Source: Paenibacillus polygoni
GTDB lineage: Bacteria > Bacillota > Bacilli > Paenibacillales > Paenibacillaceae
Reading direction: 5' to 3'
Assembly: GCF_030263935.1 (NCBI RefSeq)
Contig: NZ_CP127162.1
Coordinates: 3,357,501 to 3,421,500, forward strand
DNA length: 64,000 bases
The notes under the pieces are model-generated. The model searched no databases, was not told the DNA's origin, and saw only the letters and a program-made list of their open reading frames with translations. Below, in pieces: positions 8,381 to 17,660 of the stretch (within the stretch, counting starts at the first letter, position 1; every line of letters starts with the position of its first letter). The position numbers and the translations under genes were made by a program.

Positions 8381-9682
8381 TTAGCGGGCTTTCAGTCCTT
8401 TAAATGCAGATTCTGCTTCACGCTTAATACGTTCTTCATCTAAAGTAAGAGCTTCACCATCTTTTAACAACTGCTTGCCATCCACCCAAACATGTTTTAC
8501 GTCTTTAGCACTTGCCGAGTATACAACATGGGAGATCAAATCTGAATACGGCAAAAAGTGCGCCTGATCTAAATCAATCGCTATAAAATCTGCTTTTTTA
8601 CCTGCTGCAAGCGTTCCCGTATCTTCAACATAGATCGATTTTGCTCCATATTCTGTTCCCATACGTAGAGCTTCTGTCGCTGGAACCGCCGTTGGGTCAC
8701 CAGAGACTCCTTTATGGATAAGGGCTGCGAGACGCATCTCTTCAAACATGTCCAGATTATTATTGCTTGCAGGTCCATCCGTTGCTAAGGATACAACAAC
8801 CCCCGCTTTTAATAAATCCGGAACTCGAGCTACACCGCTGGCAAGTTTGAGGTTACTTCCTGGATTGTGCGCTACTGCCACATTATATTTAGCAAGAATC
8901 TCAATTTCTTCGTCAGTTAAATGAACCGCATGCGCCACGAGAGATGGACGGGAGAAGAAGCCCAATTTTTCTAAGTGAGCAACCGGACGAAGTCCATAAT
9001 CTTTCACATTCTGCTCTACCTCTGCCTTTGTCTCAGACATGTGCGTATGAAGCGGTAAGTCCAAGTCATGCGCCGCCTGAACAAATTTCTCAATAAACTC
9101 AGGTCCACATGTATACGGTGCATGAGGTGACAACATCGTAGTAATTCTGCCATTCGCCTGCCCGTTCCATTCCTTGGCAAAAGAAGTCGCTTCTGCAAGT
9201 TTAGCAGCTCGCAGTTCATCTGAACCGAATCCAATAACACCGCGCATCAGGCTTGCTCGTATCCCCGACTCCTCTACTACTTTAGCCACTTGATCCATCT
9301 GATCATACATGTCTAGAAAAGCGGTTGTGCCCCCTTTAATCATCTCCAGGATCGACAAGGAAGCTCCCCAGTATACATCGTCTGCCGTGAACTTCTCTTC
9401 CATTGGCCACATTTTTTCTTGAAGCCAGATTTGGAGTGCAAGGTCATCTCCATATCCTCTCAGAAGAGACATAGCAGCGTGACCGTGCGTATTGATTAGA
9501 CCCGGAATAAAGAGTAAATTTTTCCCGTCAAAAACGGTTGTTTCTTCCTCCCCCTCAGGGAGTTTCTCGCCTATGTAGACAATCTTATCATTCTCTACAA
9601 GCATATACCCTTTTACGATTCGCCATTCTGGATCACTAACTGCGAATTGTCCGTTCTTAATAAGCCATTTATGACTATTCAT
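8381..9682 (-). CDS. mtaD: Amidohydrolase, probable 5-methylthioadenosine/S-adenosylhomocysteine deaminase
   Basis: Metal-dependent hydrolase of the TRZ/ATZ family, 433 residues from the chosen start. The metal and active-site motifs are present in order. These are the HGHAAMSLLRG HxH motif after the first strand, HTHMSET with a metal-binding histidine, HAVHLTDEE, HNPGSNLKLASG, and the catalytic Asp in SLATDGPASNN. This set is typical of MTA/SAH deaminases, which recycle methylthioadenosine and adenosylhomocysteine. Related enzymes deaminate guanine or hydrolyse triazines, so exact specificity is not certain. ATG 9682 is preceded by AAGGAAG at 9 nt and overlaps the end of rex by 8 bp. The 15 codons upstream are not family-like. 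Confidence 0.85.
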   Translation of the reverse strand: MNSHKWLIKNGQFAVSDPEWRIVKGYMLVENDKIVYIGEKLPEGEEETTVFDGKNLLFIPGLINTHGHAAMSLLRGYGDDLALQIWLQEKMWPMEEKFTADDVYWGASLSILEMIKGGTTAFLDMYDQMDQVAKVVEESGIRASLMRGVIGFGSDELRAAKLAEATSFAKEWNGQANGRITTMLSPHAPYTCGPEFIEKFVQAAHDLDLPLHTHMSETKAEVEQNVKDYGLRPVAHLEKLGFFSRPSLVAHAVHLTDEEIEILAKYNVAVAHNPGSNLKLASGVARVPDLLKAGVVVSLATDGPASNNNLDMFEEMRLAALIHKGVSGDPTAVPATEALRMGTEYGAKSIYVEDTGTLAAGKKADFIAIDLDQAHFLPYSDLISHVVYSASAKDVKHVWVDGKQLLKDGEALTLDEERIKREAESAFKGLKAR

Positions 9683-10328
9683 CTTCTGTAACTTCCTTTC
9701 CTTCTTCGCTTTCCAGATAATAAGCAAGGCTTAATAGATCTGTTGTGAAATCGGCCGTATGGATCCGAATATGCGGCGGAGCTTTAATAATAATCGGTGC
9801 AAAATTAAGTATGGCCTCTATACCTGCTTCAACCATGCAATCCGCTACACGCTGAGCTTCAAAATCAGGCACCGTAATGATTCCAATTCGGATATTACGT
9901 TCTTTCACTGTATCCTGTAACTCTTCCATTGGCTGCACCGTAAGTGTATTGATCATCGTTCCAATTTTTTTATCATACGAGTCAAACACGGCAACAATCT
10001 TCATATTGTCTTTTACATAGCGGTTATAGTTAGATAAAGCTTGACCGAGGTTCCCTGCTCCAACGAGGGCAACATTGATGACTTGGTCAATTTTGAGGAT
10101 TTGACGAATTTTATCGATAAGATAAGCAACGTCATATCCGATTCCTTTCCGTCCAAAATCGCCAAAATAAGCTAAATCTTTACGGATCTGAGCTGGATTT
10201 AAATCCAGTTTAAGTCCGAGTTCTTGAGAGGATACCGTTGTCACTTCTCTTTTATATAACTCCTGCAGATAACGCAGATATACGGGCAGCCGGCGAACGA
10301 CTGCCTCTGAAATTTTATCCGACTTCAA
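9675..10328 (-). CDS. rex: Redox-sensing transcriptional repressor Rex
   Basis: Rex represses fermentation and respiration genes and is released by NADH. The 217-residue protein has an N-terminal winged helix (about 1-80, with SEAVVRRLPVYLRYLQEL and the recognition region LNPAQIRKDLAYFGDFGRKGIGY). A Rossmann domain follows, with the dinucleotide motif VALVGAGNLGQAL (about residues 91-103). The C-terminal helix that swaps between subunits is present (DLLSLAYYLE). It begins at TTG with GGGGAG 6 nt upstream. It overlaps the deaminase gene and lies 47 bp after dinG. Hbd and acetate kinase genes 5 kb away are the sort of targets Rex controls, but I found no convincing Rex operator at either. Confidence 0.95.
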   Translation of the reverse strand: MKSDKISEAVVRRLPVYLRYLQELYKREVTTVSSQELGLKLDLNPAQIRKDLAYFGDFGRKGIGYDVAYLIDKIRQILKIDQVINVALVGAGNLGQALSNYNRYVKDNMKIVAVFDSYDKKIGTMINTLTVQPMEELQDTVKERNIRIGIITVPDFEAQRVADCMVEAGIEAILNFAPIIIKAPPHIRIHTADFTTDLLSLAYYLESEEGKEVTEDE

Positions 10329-10374
10329 TGTTAACTCCCCCTTACATCAAAACACAAATTACTTATGTTCCGTC

Positions 10375-13242
10375 TTATTCTTTATTCGTTTCATGTTCCA
10401 TCAGCCATTCACTAATCCTTGGAACCATTTTTTCCGTAACCATGTGTTCCATTTTGGGACCTGGCAGGGAGTACAAAAAGTACTTTCCATAATAGGATTC
10501 AATAACCCTTGTATCATAAACGATAACGATACCTCTGTCCTGTGCTGTACGAACGAGCCGGCCAAAACCTTGTTTGAACCGGATCACTGCCTGTGGAACA
10601 GAAAGTTTCATGAAAGGGTTTTTCTTTTCTTTTTCCAAAAGTTCACTTTTTGCTTCCACCACCGGATGGCTGGGCGGCTGGAAAGGCAGCCGCACGATTG
10701 CAAGGCAAGTTAAAGCTTCTCCTGGAATATCTACACCTTCCCAGAAGCTGCTTGTTCCAAGCAAGACAGAAGCCTTAGCCTCTTGGAACCGACGTGTAAG
10801 TTTGGTCCGGCTGCCTGTATCTACCCCTTGTCCAAGCACCGTGATGTCACTAGCTGCAAGTGCTTCTTTTAGTGGCTCATGCACTTGTCTCAGCATACGG
10901 TAGGATGTAAACAACACTAACATTCTGCCTTTGGTTGCCTTCGCTGTCTCTGCAAGTGAAGTCACCAGCATACTTACAAAGTGATCATCCCCTACACTTC
11001 CTTTTACGCTTGGAAAATCGCGGGGAATGACAAGAAGTGCCTGATCCCTATAATTAAATGGCGATGGCAGCAAGGACGTCAAAAGCCTGCCTTTTTCCTG
11101 TGCCTCTGATAGTCCGAGCTGATCGATCATAAACTGAAATGACTTGTCTACAGATAACGTAGCAGAGGTCAGGATCACACTGTGTTTTTTATCAAAAAAC
11201 AGTTCCTTCAAATGTGAACTTACATCGACAGGAACTGCGTATAGCTGCAGAGACTTACTTCTAAACTGACCGCTTGCTTCAAGCCAGTATACGGTACCTG
11301 TATCGTCAAGCCGCATAAAGAGTCTCAGATTATCCCTAAGTTCTGCTAAGTCTCTGACAAGACCTGTGATATCCGTAATGAGACTATCTGACGCATAATC
11401 ATCTAGCTCTTCTCTCACTTCTCCAAGCAGCTTATCTGCTTTGCGAACCATTTCGCCTACTGTGACATAAAACTGATTTTCATGTTTTGAGATTTTGTCC
11501 CATGCTTTTGGCTTTGATTGCGGCTTCAGTCTAAGTGAAAACTGTCCCGAATCTCCTGGCGCAGCATCCATTCTCTCTGGTAACAGCTTAAACAGCATAT
11601 CACTCAGTGTATCCCATTCTTCCTTCGCTTCTAGAGCAAATGGGAACAATTCGTCAATAGCTGAAGTCCATTCCACGTATTTCTCATGTCCTGACTGATC
11701 AATTTGCTGACGAAGTGCAGGAAATTGACCGTTACGACTATCTTTAAACAGTCTTGTTAGCGTATGGACCACTGAGAAATATTTCATGTGCATCCCAAGA
11801 TGTTTACCCGCTACGTCTTCTAGATGATGAGCTTCATCTATCACTAAATAGTCATAACTTGGAAGCAGTTGATGGCTGGCTTTCACATCTGTAAACAGTT
11901 TCGAGTGATTGGTAATTACAACATCTGCAATTCCTGCTTCATGACGTGCACGATGATAAAAACATTTTTTAAACCAAGGGCAGCTCCGTCCTAAACAGGA
12001 TTCAGACTCGCTTTGTACGGTTTCCCAGAAATCTGTTCCCCGGTGGCTTAAGTTTAGTTCTTCATCATCTCCGGTTTCTGTTTGCGTGAGCCAGACGAGC
12101 ATCTGAGCCGCTGTAAACACATCTTCTTTGGGTGTAGCAAATTCTTTATTATTCAGCTTCTGTTCAAACTTACGCAGACAAAGATAATGTCCACGACCTT
12201 TGAAGATCGCTGCTTTAAAAGGAAAAGGAACGACTTTGGTTAACAAAGGAAGATCACGTTCACGCAGTTGTTCCTGCAGGTTTATCGTGTGTGTACTTAC
12301 CGTAACCTTCGTCTCCTGCTTAACACTTTGGTAAATTGAAGGCAACAAATATCCAAGGGATTTACCTGTTCCTGTTCCTGCCTCAATTAGTAAATGCTTG
12401 TCCTCATATAGAGCTTTATTCACTTCGTCAAACATCATGTTTTGCGCTTCCCGTTGTTCATAGTTGGGAAGTTTATCTTTTAAGTTCTGTTGAACCTTCT
12501 CCATATACGCGCTGAACGATTCATTCTCCAAAGGGTTCGGTGCATGTTCGTCCCGCGGCGGAGCAATCGTAGACCAATCATCAATGGCGAGCGCAAGTTG
12601 TCTGTAATATTTCTGACCGTCCAGATCCTGAATCGGCTCGCTTTCCTTCTCTGTCAGCAGTCCATCCAAAAACCAGCCGAAATCACTTTCCTCTGCAGGA
12701 AAGAGATCCGAGAGACGCTGCAGTGTAATCAAAGGTAAACCTCTCAGTTCGTCTATACTTTTAAGAAATACATGAGCGGTTGCGAGTGCATCGCTATCCG
12801 CTTGGTGCGGTCTGTCATGTTCAAATCCAAATTCAGTTGAAACATAACCCAGCTGGTAAGAGGAAAGCGAAGGAAAACAAATTTTTAAAAAGTCCATCGT
12901 ATCCAAAATACGGCCTGTAAACGGCAGGTATCCGCATCGATCTAATGCATTTTGCAAAAAGTAAAAGTCAAAAGCTACATTATGGCCAACAAGTACAACA
13001 TCATCCAGCAATGGAACAAGTTCCATCATCATTTCTTCAAGATGAGGTGCATCTTTGACATCGTCGTCCGAAATTCCAGTAAGTCCAGTAATAAAAGGTG
13101 GAATGGGAACGCCGGGATTGACATAAGAGCTGTATGTCTCTTTTATACTTAAATCATGATCTATTATGGTAAGTCCAACCTGGGTAATTTCACCATCAGA
13201 CTGAGTACCTGTTGTTTCAAAATCAAGCACGGCAAATTTCAT
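10375..13242 (-). CDS. dinG: DinG-type helicase fused to a DEDDh 3'-5' exonuclease
   Basis: A 955-residue fusion. The N-terminal nuclease (about 1-165) has all DEDDh residues: D7 and E9 in DFETTG, D92 in HNVAFD, and H146 and D151 in HQADSD. The C-terminal XPD/DinG superfamily 2 helicase has Walker A AGTGTGKS (288-295), the DEAH box VIDEAHH (467-473), and late motifs near the C-terminus (FWEGVDIPGE and QGFGRLVRT). Four cysteines (C355, then C416-x4-C421-x5-C427) have the spacing of the Fe-S domain of E. coli DinG. The domain order is as in other Bacilli, but the S. aureus enzyme is reported to lack the Fe-S domain. The start is ATG 13242, with no strong ribosome-binding site. Confidence 0.93.
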   Translation of the reverse strand: MKFAVLDFETTGTQSDGEITQVGLTIIDHDLSIKETYSSYVNPGVPIPPFITGLTGISDDDVKDAPHLEEMMMELVPLLDDVVLVGHNVAFDFYFLQNALDRCGYLPFTGRILDTMDFLKICFPSLSSYQLGYVSTEFGFEHDRPHQADSDALATAHVFLKSIDELRGLPLITLQRLSDLFPAEESDFGWFLDGLLTEKESEPIQDLDGQKYYRQLALAIDDWSTIAPPRDEHAPNPLENESFSAYMEKVQQNLKDKLPNYEQREAQNMMFDEVNKALYEDKHLLIEAGTGTGKSLGYLLPSIYQSVKQETKVTVSTHTINLQEQLRERDLPLLTKVVPFPFKAAIFKGRGHYLCLRKFEQKLNNKEFATPKEDVFTAAQMLVWLTQTETGDDEELNLSHRGTDFWETVQSESESCLGRSCPWFKKCFYHRARHEAGIADVVITNHSKLFTDVKASHQLLPSYDYLVIDEAHHLEDVAGKHLGMHMKYFSVVHTLTRLFKDSRNGQFPALRQQIDQSGHEKYVEWTSAIDELFPFALEAKEEWDTLSDMLFKLLPERMDAAPGDSGQFSLRLKPQSKPKAWDKISKHENQFYVTVGEMVRKADKLLGEVREELDDYASDSLITDITGLVRDLAELRDNLRLFMRLDDTGTVYWLEASGQFRSKSLQLYAVPVDVSSHLKELFFDKKHSVILTSATLSVDKSFQFMIDQLGLSEAQEKGRLLTSLLPSPFNYRDQALLVIPRDFPSVKGSVGDDHFVSMLVTSLAETAKATKGRMLVLFTSYRMLRQVHEPLKEALAASDITVLGQGVDTGSRTKLTRRFQEAKASVLLGTSSFWEGVDIPGEALTCLAIVRLPFQPPSHPVVEAKSELLEKEKKNPFMKLSVPQAVIRFKQGFGRLVRTAQDRGIVIVYDTRVIESYYGKYFLYSLPGPKMEHMVTEKMVPRISEWLMEHETNKE

Positions 13243-13312
13243 TACAATTAAACGTTCCCTTCATCCAGTCTCTTTAGTAGCATAGCAAAAAAAAAGACTT
13301 TTGAACATTAGA

Positions 13313-13354
13313 GCACAAAAAAAGGACGATGCCAAATGAAGAGACATCGCCTTT
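13313..13354 (-). terminator. Terminator after the TPR gene
   Basis: Minus strand: AGGCGATGTC, a 9-nt loop, GGCATCGTCCT, then TTTTTTT. The A/T runs on both sides could let it work in both directions. It lies between the TPR protein gene and dinG. Confidence 0.8.
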
Positions 13355-13385
13355 TTGATGCACTGCACTGCCTTTTAATGCATCT

Positions 13386-14024
13386 CTAGGAGAGAGCAAG
13401 CAACTGAGTTCCATAATGGAGTTTTCCGCTATTGGATCTGCATGCTTCCAGATTATACAGCGGCTCTTGCAAACTGGGATCAAGCTTTAGAGAAAGGGCA
13501 AAACAGGAAAGTGCTTTCTCGAGATCCGTATGTTTGGCATGGATACAGCCAAGTGCATTATAAGCCAGCGCTTTAAGTCTAGGCTGATCGCTGTTCAGCA
13601 AAATTCGATTCAGTTCCTTTGCAGCGACATGTGTTTCTTCTAAATGAAGATACGACACAGCTAAATACAGACGGGACATTAAACTTTCCGGGTACAATTC
13701 AACGACTTTGTTAAATTCTTCAGCCGCATGTTTATACATAAGAAGCTTAAAATACCCCTGTCCTTTGACAAAAGATTGAAGCTTGAGTTCTGGAATCATG
13801 GTAAAGGGATCCGTTCCGCGGAACAAACCGCTTTCCCGTATCCGAGCCATTTTTTCTTCAAATGACATCCACTCATCCATGATTCCATCGCTCATCTGTT
13901 TTAGCAAATTCCACTTTCGTAACATCTCTTGTTTCTTAACGGCAGGTGCAGCAGAATAATACTTTTCAATCTCGTCAAGCGCATCATTCATTTCGGCGAA
14001 TAAATATTGAAACATGGCTTGCAT
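13386..14024 (-). CDS. Tetratricopeptide-repeat protein of unknown function
   Basis: A 212-residue soluble protein. The N-terminal third is helical and charged (SDGIMDEWMSFEEKMARIRE). From about residue 95 it has repeated TPR-like helix pairs, for example GYFKLLMYKHAAEEFNKVVELYP, PESLMSRLYLAVSYLHLEE and LKALAYNALGCIHAKHTDLEKALSCF. These end with LDPSLQEPLYNLEACR. TPR arrays mediate protein contacts, and no catalytic motif is present. Either ATG 14024 or ATG 14015 could be used, since GAGGGTGGG lies just upstream. It sits between panD and dinG with its own terminator. A similar position next to dinG in Paenibacillus suggests a conserved but uncharacterised gene. Confidence 0.8.
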   Translation of the reverse strand: MQAMFQYLFAEMNDALDEIEKYYSAAPAVKKQEMLRKWNLLKQMSDGIMDEWMSFEEKMARIRESGLFRGTDPFTMIPELKLQSFVKGQGYFKLLMYKHAAEEFNKVVELYPESLMSRLYLAVSYLHLEETHVAAKELNRILLNSDQPRLKALAYNALGCIHAKHTDLEKALSCFALSLKLDPSLQEPLYNLEACRSNSGKLHYGTQLLALS

Positions 14025-14108
14025 CCCACCCTCGGTAAAATGGATTAGTGCAGTAACCTAATCACATTTTCTGCGTAATGGGCAGTTTTCATTCCTTATT
14101 CCCATGGA

Positions 14109-14492
14109 TTACATGATCGTAGCGTGAACTTCCTGTTGAACCGTTTGAACCGGTTTGTTCGCATCATTAACAAATACGACAGTTGGCTTATGACTTGCCA
14201 TCTCTGCTGCATCCATCATCGCATAAGAGATAATAATAACCGTATCTCCCGGCTGAACAAGACGAGCTGCAGCACCATTCAGACAAATCGTTCCAGAGCC
14301 GCGCGGGCCGGGAATAACATAAGTCTCTAGTCTGGCTCCATTATTGTTATTCACAATCTGAACTTTCTCGTTCTCGAAAATATCCGCTGCTTCCATTAGA
14401 TCGCGATCAATGGTAATACTTCCTACATAATTTAAATTTGCCTCTGTTACCGTTGCACGATGTATTTTTGATTTCATTAAAGTTCTAAACAT
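14109..14492 (-). CDS. panD: Aspartate 1-decarboxylase
   Basis: Makes beta-alanine from aspartate for pantothenate synthesis. The 127-residue proenzyme contains the self-cleavage site Y22-V-G24-S25, where cleavage before Ser25 produces the pyruvoyl group. The [14 protein letters not shown] start and the [17 protein letters not shown] block are also family-typical. The length is standard. It is the last gene of panB-panC-panD and overlaps the end of panC by 8 bp, which implies translational coupling. About 85 bp without a gene or clear terminator follow before the TPR gene. Confidence 0.97.
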   Translation of the reverse strand: MFRTLMKSKIHRATVTEANLNYVGSITIDRDLMEAADIFENEKVQIVNNNNGARLETYVIPGPRGSGTICLNGAAARLVQPGDTVIIISYAMMDAAEMASHKPTVVFVNDANKPVQTVQQEVHATIM

Positions 14493-15381
14493 GTGAGACC
14501 ACCTTCACTTTCTGTAAACGATGATTATCGATCAGACGAGTTTTGCCGAATTTAACGGCTAAAGCCACAATCACATCTTCTAGATCGGTAAGTTTCTGTT
14601 CTTCATGTACCGGCTGCAAGCCGGGGAATGTCAAAATTTCCACATAGTCAATTACGGCAACAGGTGATTTCTTGATCTCTGCAGTAACCAGACTGCGAAG
14701 CTCACCAATAGTGATATCCGGACGTTCTTTACTTGCTTTCTCAGCAAGTGAAAGAGAACGTGATAAGCAGAGTGCCTGCGAACGTTCCTCACTGCTCAGA
14801 TAGACGTTACGAGAGCTCAAAGCGAGCCCGTCGTCCTCTCTCATGATCGGGCAGGGAACAATGGTTACAGGCATATTTAAATCCGCAACCATTTGCGACA
14901 GCACTGCCACTTGCTGCGCATCTTTCATACCAAAAAATGCGAAATCAGGCTGTACGATATTGAACAGTTTGGCAACCACCGTAGTTACCCCGTCAAAGTG
15001 ACCTGGACGAGAAGCACCGCATAGGCGTTCTGTCAGACCAGCGACCTTAATCGTTGTCTTCGTAGGCTGTGGATACATTTCTTTAACCGAAGGAATAAAT
15101 ACAATATCTACTCCTTCTTTTTCCGCTACCGCAAGATCTCTCTTCTCATCACGCGGGTAACTTTCGAAATCCTCATTTGGACCAAACTGGATCGGGTTCA
15201 CAAAAATACTAAGAACAACAATATCTGTTTTGTTTCTTGCTTGTTTCATCAAACTGGCATGACCTTCATGCAGGTAACCCATTGTCGGCACAAAACCAAC
15301 CGTTACTTCGGGTTTAGAAATCTGCTTTTTCATTCCTGCAATTTGTGATCTTAGCTCCTGAATAGTACGAACGGTAATCAT
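14485..15381 (-). CDS. panC: Pantothenate synthetase
   Basis: ATP-dependent condensation of pantoate and beta-alanine. From ATG 15381 the protein is 298 residues. It has the nucleotidyltransferase signatures [18 protein letters not shown] (HxGH), [13 protein letters not shown], the FFGMKDAQQ block and the KMSKS-like [10 protein letters not shown] preferred this ATG over an in-frame start 24 codons upstream because AGGTGG precedes it and the longer version would run far into panB. With this choice panC begins one base after the panB stop. It is the middle gene of the pan operon. Confidence 0.96.
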   Translation of the reverse strand: MITVRTIQELRSQIAGMKKQISKPEVTVGFVPTMGYLHEGHASLMKQARNKTDIVVLSIFVNPIQFGPNEDFESYPRDEKRDLAVAEKEGVDIVFIPSVKEMYPQPTKTTIKVAGLTERLCGASRPGHFDGVTTVVAKLFNIVQPDFAFFGMKDAQQVAVLSQMVADLNMPVTIVPCPIMREDDGLALSSRNVYLSSEERSQALCLSRSLSLAEKASKERPDITIGELRSLVTAEIKKSPVAVIDYVEILTFPGLQPVHEEQKLTDLEDVIVALAVKFGKTRLIDNHRLQKVKVVSHV

Positions 15382-15382
15382 C

Positions 15383-16255
15383 TTAATTGTCCACCTCTGC
15401 TTTACGATTTCCGTACAGCGATTCAACGACACCGTCTTCTGCCGTAAATACATGTTCCTGTGCTGGGAAAGATCTTTCTTTTACTTCTTTCACGTAGTTT
15501 GCAATGCTCTCACGAACGAGGGAACCTACATCACTGTACGTTTTCACAAAGCGCTTCGGAATATAAGGGGAAGCATACTGAACAATATCATGGAACACAA
15601 GAACTTGCCCATCGCATCCACGCCCTGCACCAATACCAATTGTCGGTATGCTAAGCTCACGAGAGATTGCTTCCGCTACTTCTTCAGTTACGAGCTCCAG
15701 TACTACTGCAAAAGCACCTGCTTTTTCTAGAGCCTTAGCGTCTTCAAGCAGACGTTTTGCATCTTGCGCGTCTTTTCCTTGTACTCGGAATCCACCAATT
15801 TGATTCACAGACTGAGGCGTTAGTCCAATGTGTCCGAGAACAGGAACACCTGCAGAAACAATGGTACGAACGGTATCTGCAATCTCAGCTCCGCCCTCCA
15901 GTTTTACGGCATGGGCATGCCCTTCTTGCATTAATCTGCGAACACCGCGCAAACTTTCGTCAATGCTGCCGTGATACGTCATAAAAGGCATATCTGCAAC
16001 AATAAATGTATGCTCCGCCCCGCGTGCAACCGAGCGGCTGTGGTAAACCATATCATCGAGTGTTACAGGAATTGTAGAGTTATATCCAAGCACGACGTTA
16101 CCAAGTGAATCTCCTACAAGAATCATATCTACTCCCGCTTCCTCAGCAAGTAACGCGGAAGGATAGTCGTAAGCAGTCACCATTGTGATCGGCTCTTTAT
16201 TTTCTTTCATTTTTTTCATTTTTACGATATTAAGTGGTTTTTTCACTGCAGCCAT
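15383..16255 (-). CDS. panB: 3-methyl-2-oxobutanoate hydroxymethyltransferase
   Basis: Transfers a hydroxymethyl group from 5,10-methylene-tetrahydrofolate to alpha-ketoisovalerate, the first committed step to pantothenate. The 290-residue TIM-barrel protein shows the metal-binding MILVGDSLGNVVLGY, the DMPFMTYHGS loop and VKLEGGAEIA. The late GIGAGRGCDGQVLVFHDI block is also present. Start ATG 16255 is preceded by GGGAG. It is the first gene of panB-panC-panD and is preceded by a 430-bp leader region with a possible conditional terminator, which suggests control of the operon at the RNA level. Confidence 0.97.
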   Translation of the reverse strand: MAAVKKPLNIVKMKKMKENKEPITMVTAYDYPSALLAEEAGVDMILVGDSLGNVVLGYNSTIPVTLDDMVYHSRSVARGAEHTFIVADMPFMTYHGSIDESLRGVRRLMQEGHAHAVKLEGGAEIADTVRTIVSAGVPVLGHIGLTPQSVNQIGGFRVQGKDAQDAKRLLEDAKALEKAGAFAVVLELVTEEVAEAISRELSIPTIGIGAGRGCDGQVLVFHDIVQYASPYIPKRFVKTYSDVGSLVRESIANYVKEVKERSFPAQEHVFTAEDGVVESLYGNRKAEVDN

Positions 16256-16369
16256 TTGGTGTGGCTCCCTTCTGTTCTGATATTGACCGTAAGTCTTTAG
16301 ATGTTAAAAAGCGTAATGTCCTACGGATTCTCATCAGCTGGGCCCTGGAGGTTTAGATATTGAACACAC

Positions 16370-16400
16370 AAAAAAACCTTTTAGTTGTCACTAAAAAGGT
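16370..16400 (-). terminator. Leader terminator upstream of panB
   Basis: Minus strand: ACCTTTTTAGT, a GACA loop, ACTAAAAGGT, then TTTTTT. It lies about 115 nt before the panB start and after a structured region, so it looks like a premature (attenuator) terminator in the pan leader. Simple readthrough control of birA transcripts is the alternative, but birA has its own terminator at 16629-16654. Confidence 0.7.
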
Positions 16401-16480
16401 CCCAAAAGTCAAAAAAGAGTCACTTAACGATCGTCCCTTCTGTCTCGGTCCTCTTCGGCTCAGAGCAGAATCCAACAAAC
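16401..16480 (-). promoter_or_regulatory. Structured leader RNA candidate of the panBCD operon
   Basis: Just upstream of the leader terminator, the minus-strand RNA can fold into nested hairpins. TTCTG pairs with CAGAA, and inside it CTCT and AGAG close a GAGCCGA loop, with GACCGAGA on the 3' side. A downstream GATCGTTAAGTGACTC segment shares AGTGAC with the terminator hairpin. A stem-loop followed by a terminator upstream of pantothenate genes recalls the described pan RNA motif, but I cannot confirm its consensus here. No T-box signature (GGGTGGNACCGCG) is present. The whole 16256-16685 gap otherwise holds only terminators and AT-rich sequence. Confidence 0.45.
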
Positions 16481-16628
16481 CTATAAAATATAGATTACAA
16501 AGAAACTAACTTATTGAGTGCAGTTCAAATGGTGATCATTTAATACCGCCTCAAGAAGAAAGTATACCAAAAAAAGATCAAATGTCTATGCCTCGGAATA
16601 ATTAATCTAAAGCATACAGGATGAACCA

Positions 16629-16654
16629 TAAAAAGATGGATGGAGAAGCCATCC
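16629..16654 (-). terminator. Intrinsic terminator after birA
   Basis: Minus strand: GGATGG, loop CTTCT, CCATCC, then ATCTTTTTAT. It lies about 30 bp past the birA stop. Confidence 0.7.
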
Positions 16655-16685
16655 TGTTATCGAATATGTTTACAGATTGCTGCCC

Positions 16686-17660
16686 TTATTGTATTATCTC
16701 CACTTCACCGGAAAAAATAGTAGAATTCATTCCTTCTTCTGTCAGAACCATAAGGCCTCCGCTGTCGGATAAACCAATTGCCGTTCCTTCGATCACCTGG
16801 TTGAGCGCTACCGAGCGCACTTGTTTCCCTATAGAGGCCGATAAAGCTTCCCACTCTTTCAAGATCGGAGCAAATCCTTCCTTCTCATACTGCAAATATC
16901 TTGCTTCGAGTTCATTCATCACCGCGCCGATCAGTTTGGACCTAGACACAGAAGTTCCCGCTTCCATTCTCAGAGAAGTAGCTATACTTCGCAGTTCTTC
17001 TGGATAATCCTGTTCTGACAAATTAACATCAATGCCAATCCCTGCAATACAATACCTAACCTTGTTATCTTCGGTAGCTGCTTCAAGAAGAATACCGCAC
17101 ACTTTACGGCCGCCAATTAAAATATCATTTGGCCACTTGAGTCCTGCTTCCACTCCTGTAACTGTTCGAATTGCACTGCAGACAGCTACGCCTGTTAACA
17201 ACGTTAACTGAGGCATAAATCTAACCGGCAGTTCCGGGCGTAATACCAGACTCATCCAGATCCCTTTTCCAGCAGGAGAGAACCAGCTGCGTCCAAGACG
17301 CCCTCGCCCGCTCGTCTGCATATCCGAGATCACCAGCGTCCCTGCTTCGGCTCCTTCTTCTGCAAGTTTGATTGCTTCGATCTGCGTAGAGGTTGTTGAT
17401 TCCAGTATATGAAGCCTGCTTCCAAAAACGGCTGTGTTTATATGTTGCATAAGATCCTTATGCTCATACTCATCAGGTTTGTAGAGTAAACGATATCCTT
17501 TACGGGACACCGCTTCGAATTCATAACCGAGCTCACGCAATTGGTTAATTTGCTTCCATACCGCAGCTCTGCTGATGGATAATCGGTTACTGATTTCTTC
17601 TCCGGAAAGAAATCCATTTGACTTTTCATCAAATAGATCGAGCAACATTTTATACTTCAT
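16686..17660 (-). CDS. birA: Biotin operon repressor / biotin-[acetyl-CoA-carboxylase] ligase
   Basis: Bifunctional BirA, 324 residues. The N-terminal winged helix (about 1-65; LSGEEISNRLSISRAAVWKQINQLRELGYEFEA) should bind biotin-operon DNA. The central ligase domain has the biotin/AMP loop TSGRGRLGRSWFSPAGKGIWMS (about 113-134) and LKWPNDILIGGRKVCGILLE. The C-terminal SH3-like domain is present. Both parts appear complete, so it should make biotinyl-AMP, biotinylate carrier proteins and act as repressor. The start overlaps the cca end by 11 bp. Its position between cca and panB matches B. subtilis. Confidence 0.96.
   Translation of the reverse strand: MKYKMLLDLFDEKSNGFLSGEEISNRLSISRAAVWKQINQLRELGYEFEAVSRKGYRLLYKPDEYEHKDLMQHINTAVFGSRLHILESTTSTQIEAIKLAEEGAEAGTLVISDMQTSGRGRLGRSWFSPAGKGIWMSLVLRPELPVRFMPQLTLLTGVAVCSAIRTVTGVEAGLKWPNDILIGGRKVCGILLEAATEDNKVRYCIAGIGIDVNLSEQDYPEELRSIATSLRMEAGTSVSRSKLIGAVMNELEARYLQYEKEGFAPILKEWEALSASIGKQVRSVALNQVIEGTAIGLSDSGGLMVLTEEGMNSTIFSGEVEIIQ

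Noticed and set aside
10329-10374. Possible Rex site in front of rex (AACACAAATTACTTATGTT)
   Set aside because: Only the outer four bases pair, so it falls far from the Rex consensus.
16256-16685. T-box or guanidine-type riboswitch in the pan leader
   Set aside because: No GGGTGGNACCGCG T-box sequence and no conserved ykkC core. Only a generic hairpin-terminator pattern can be supported.
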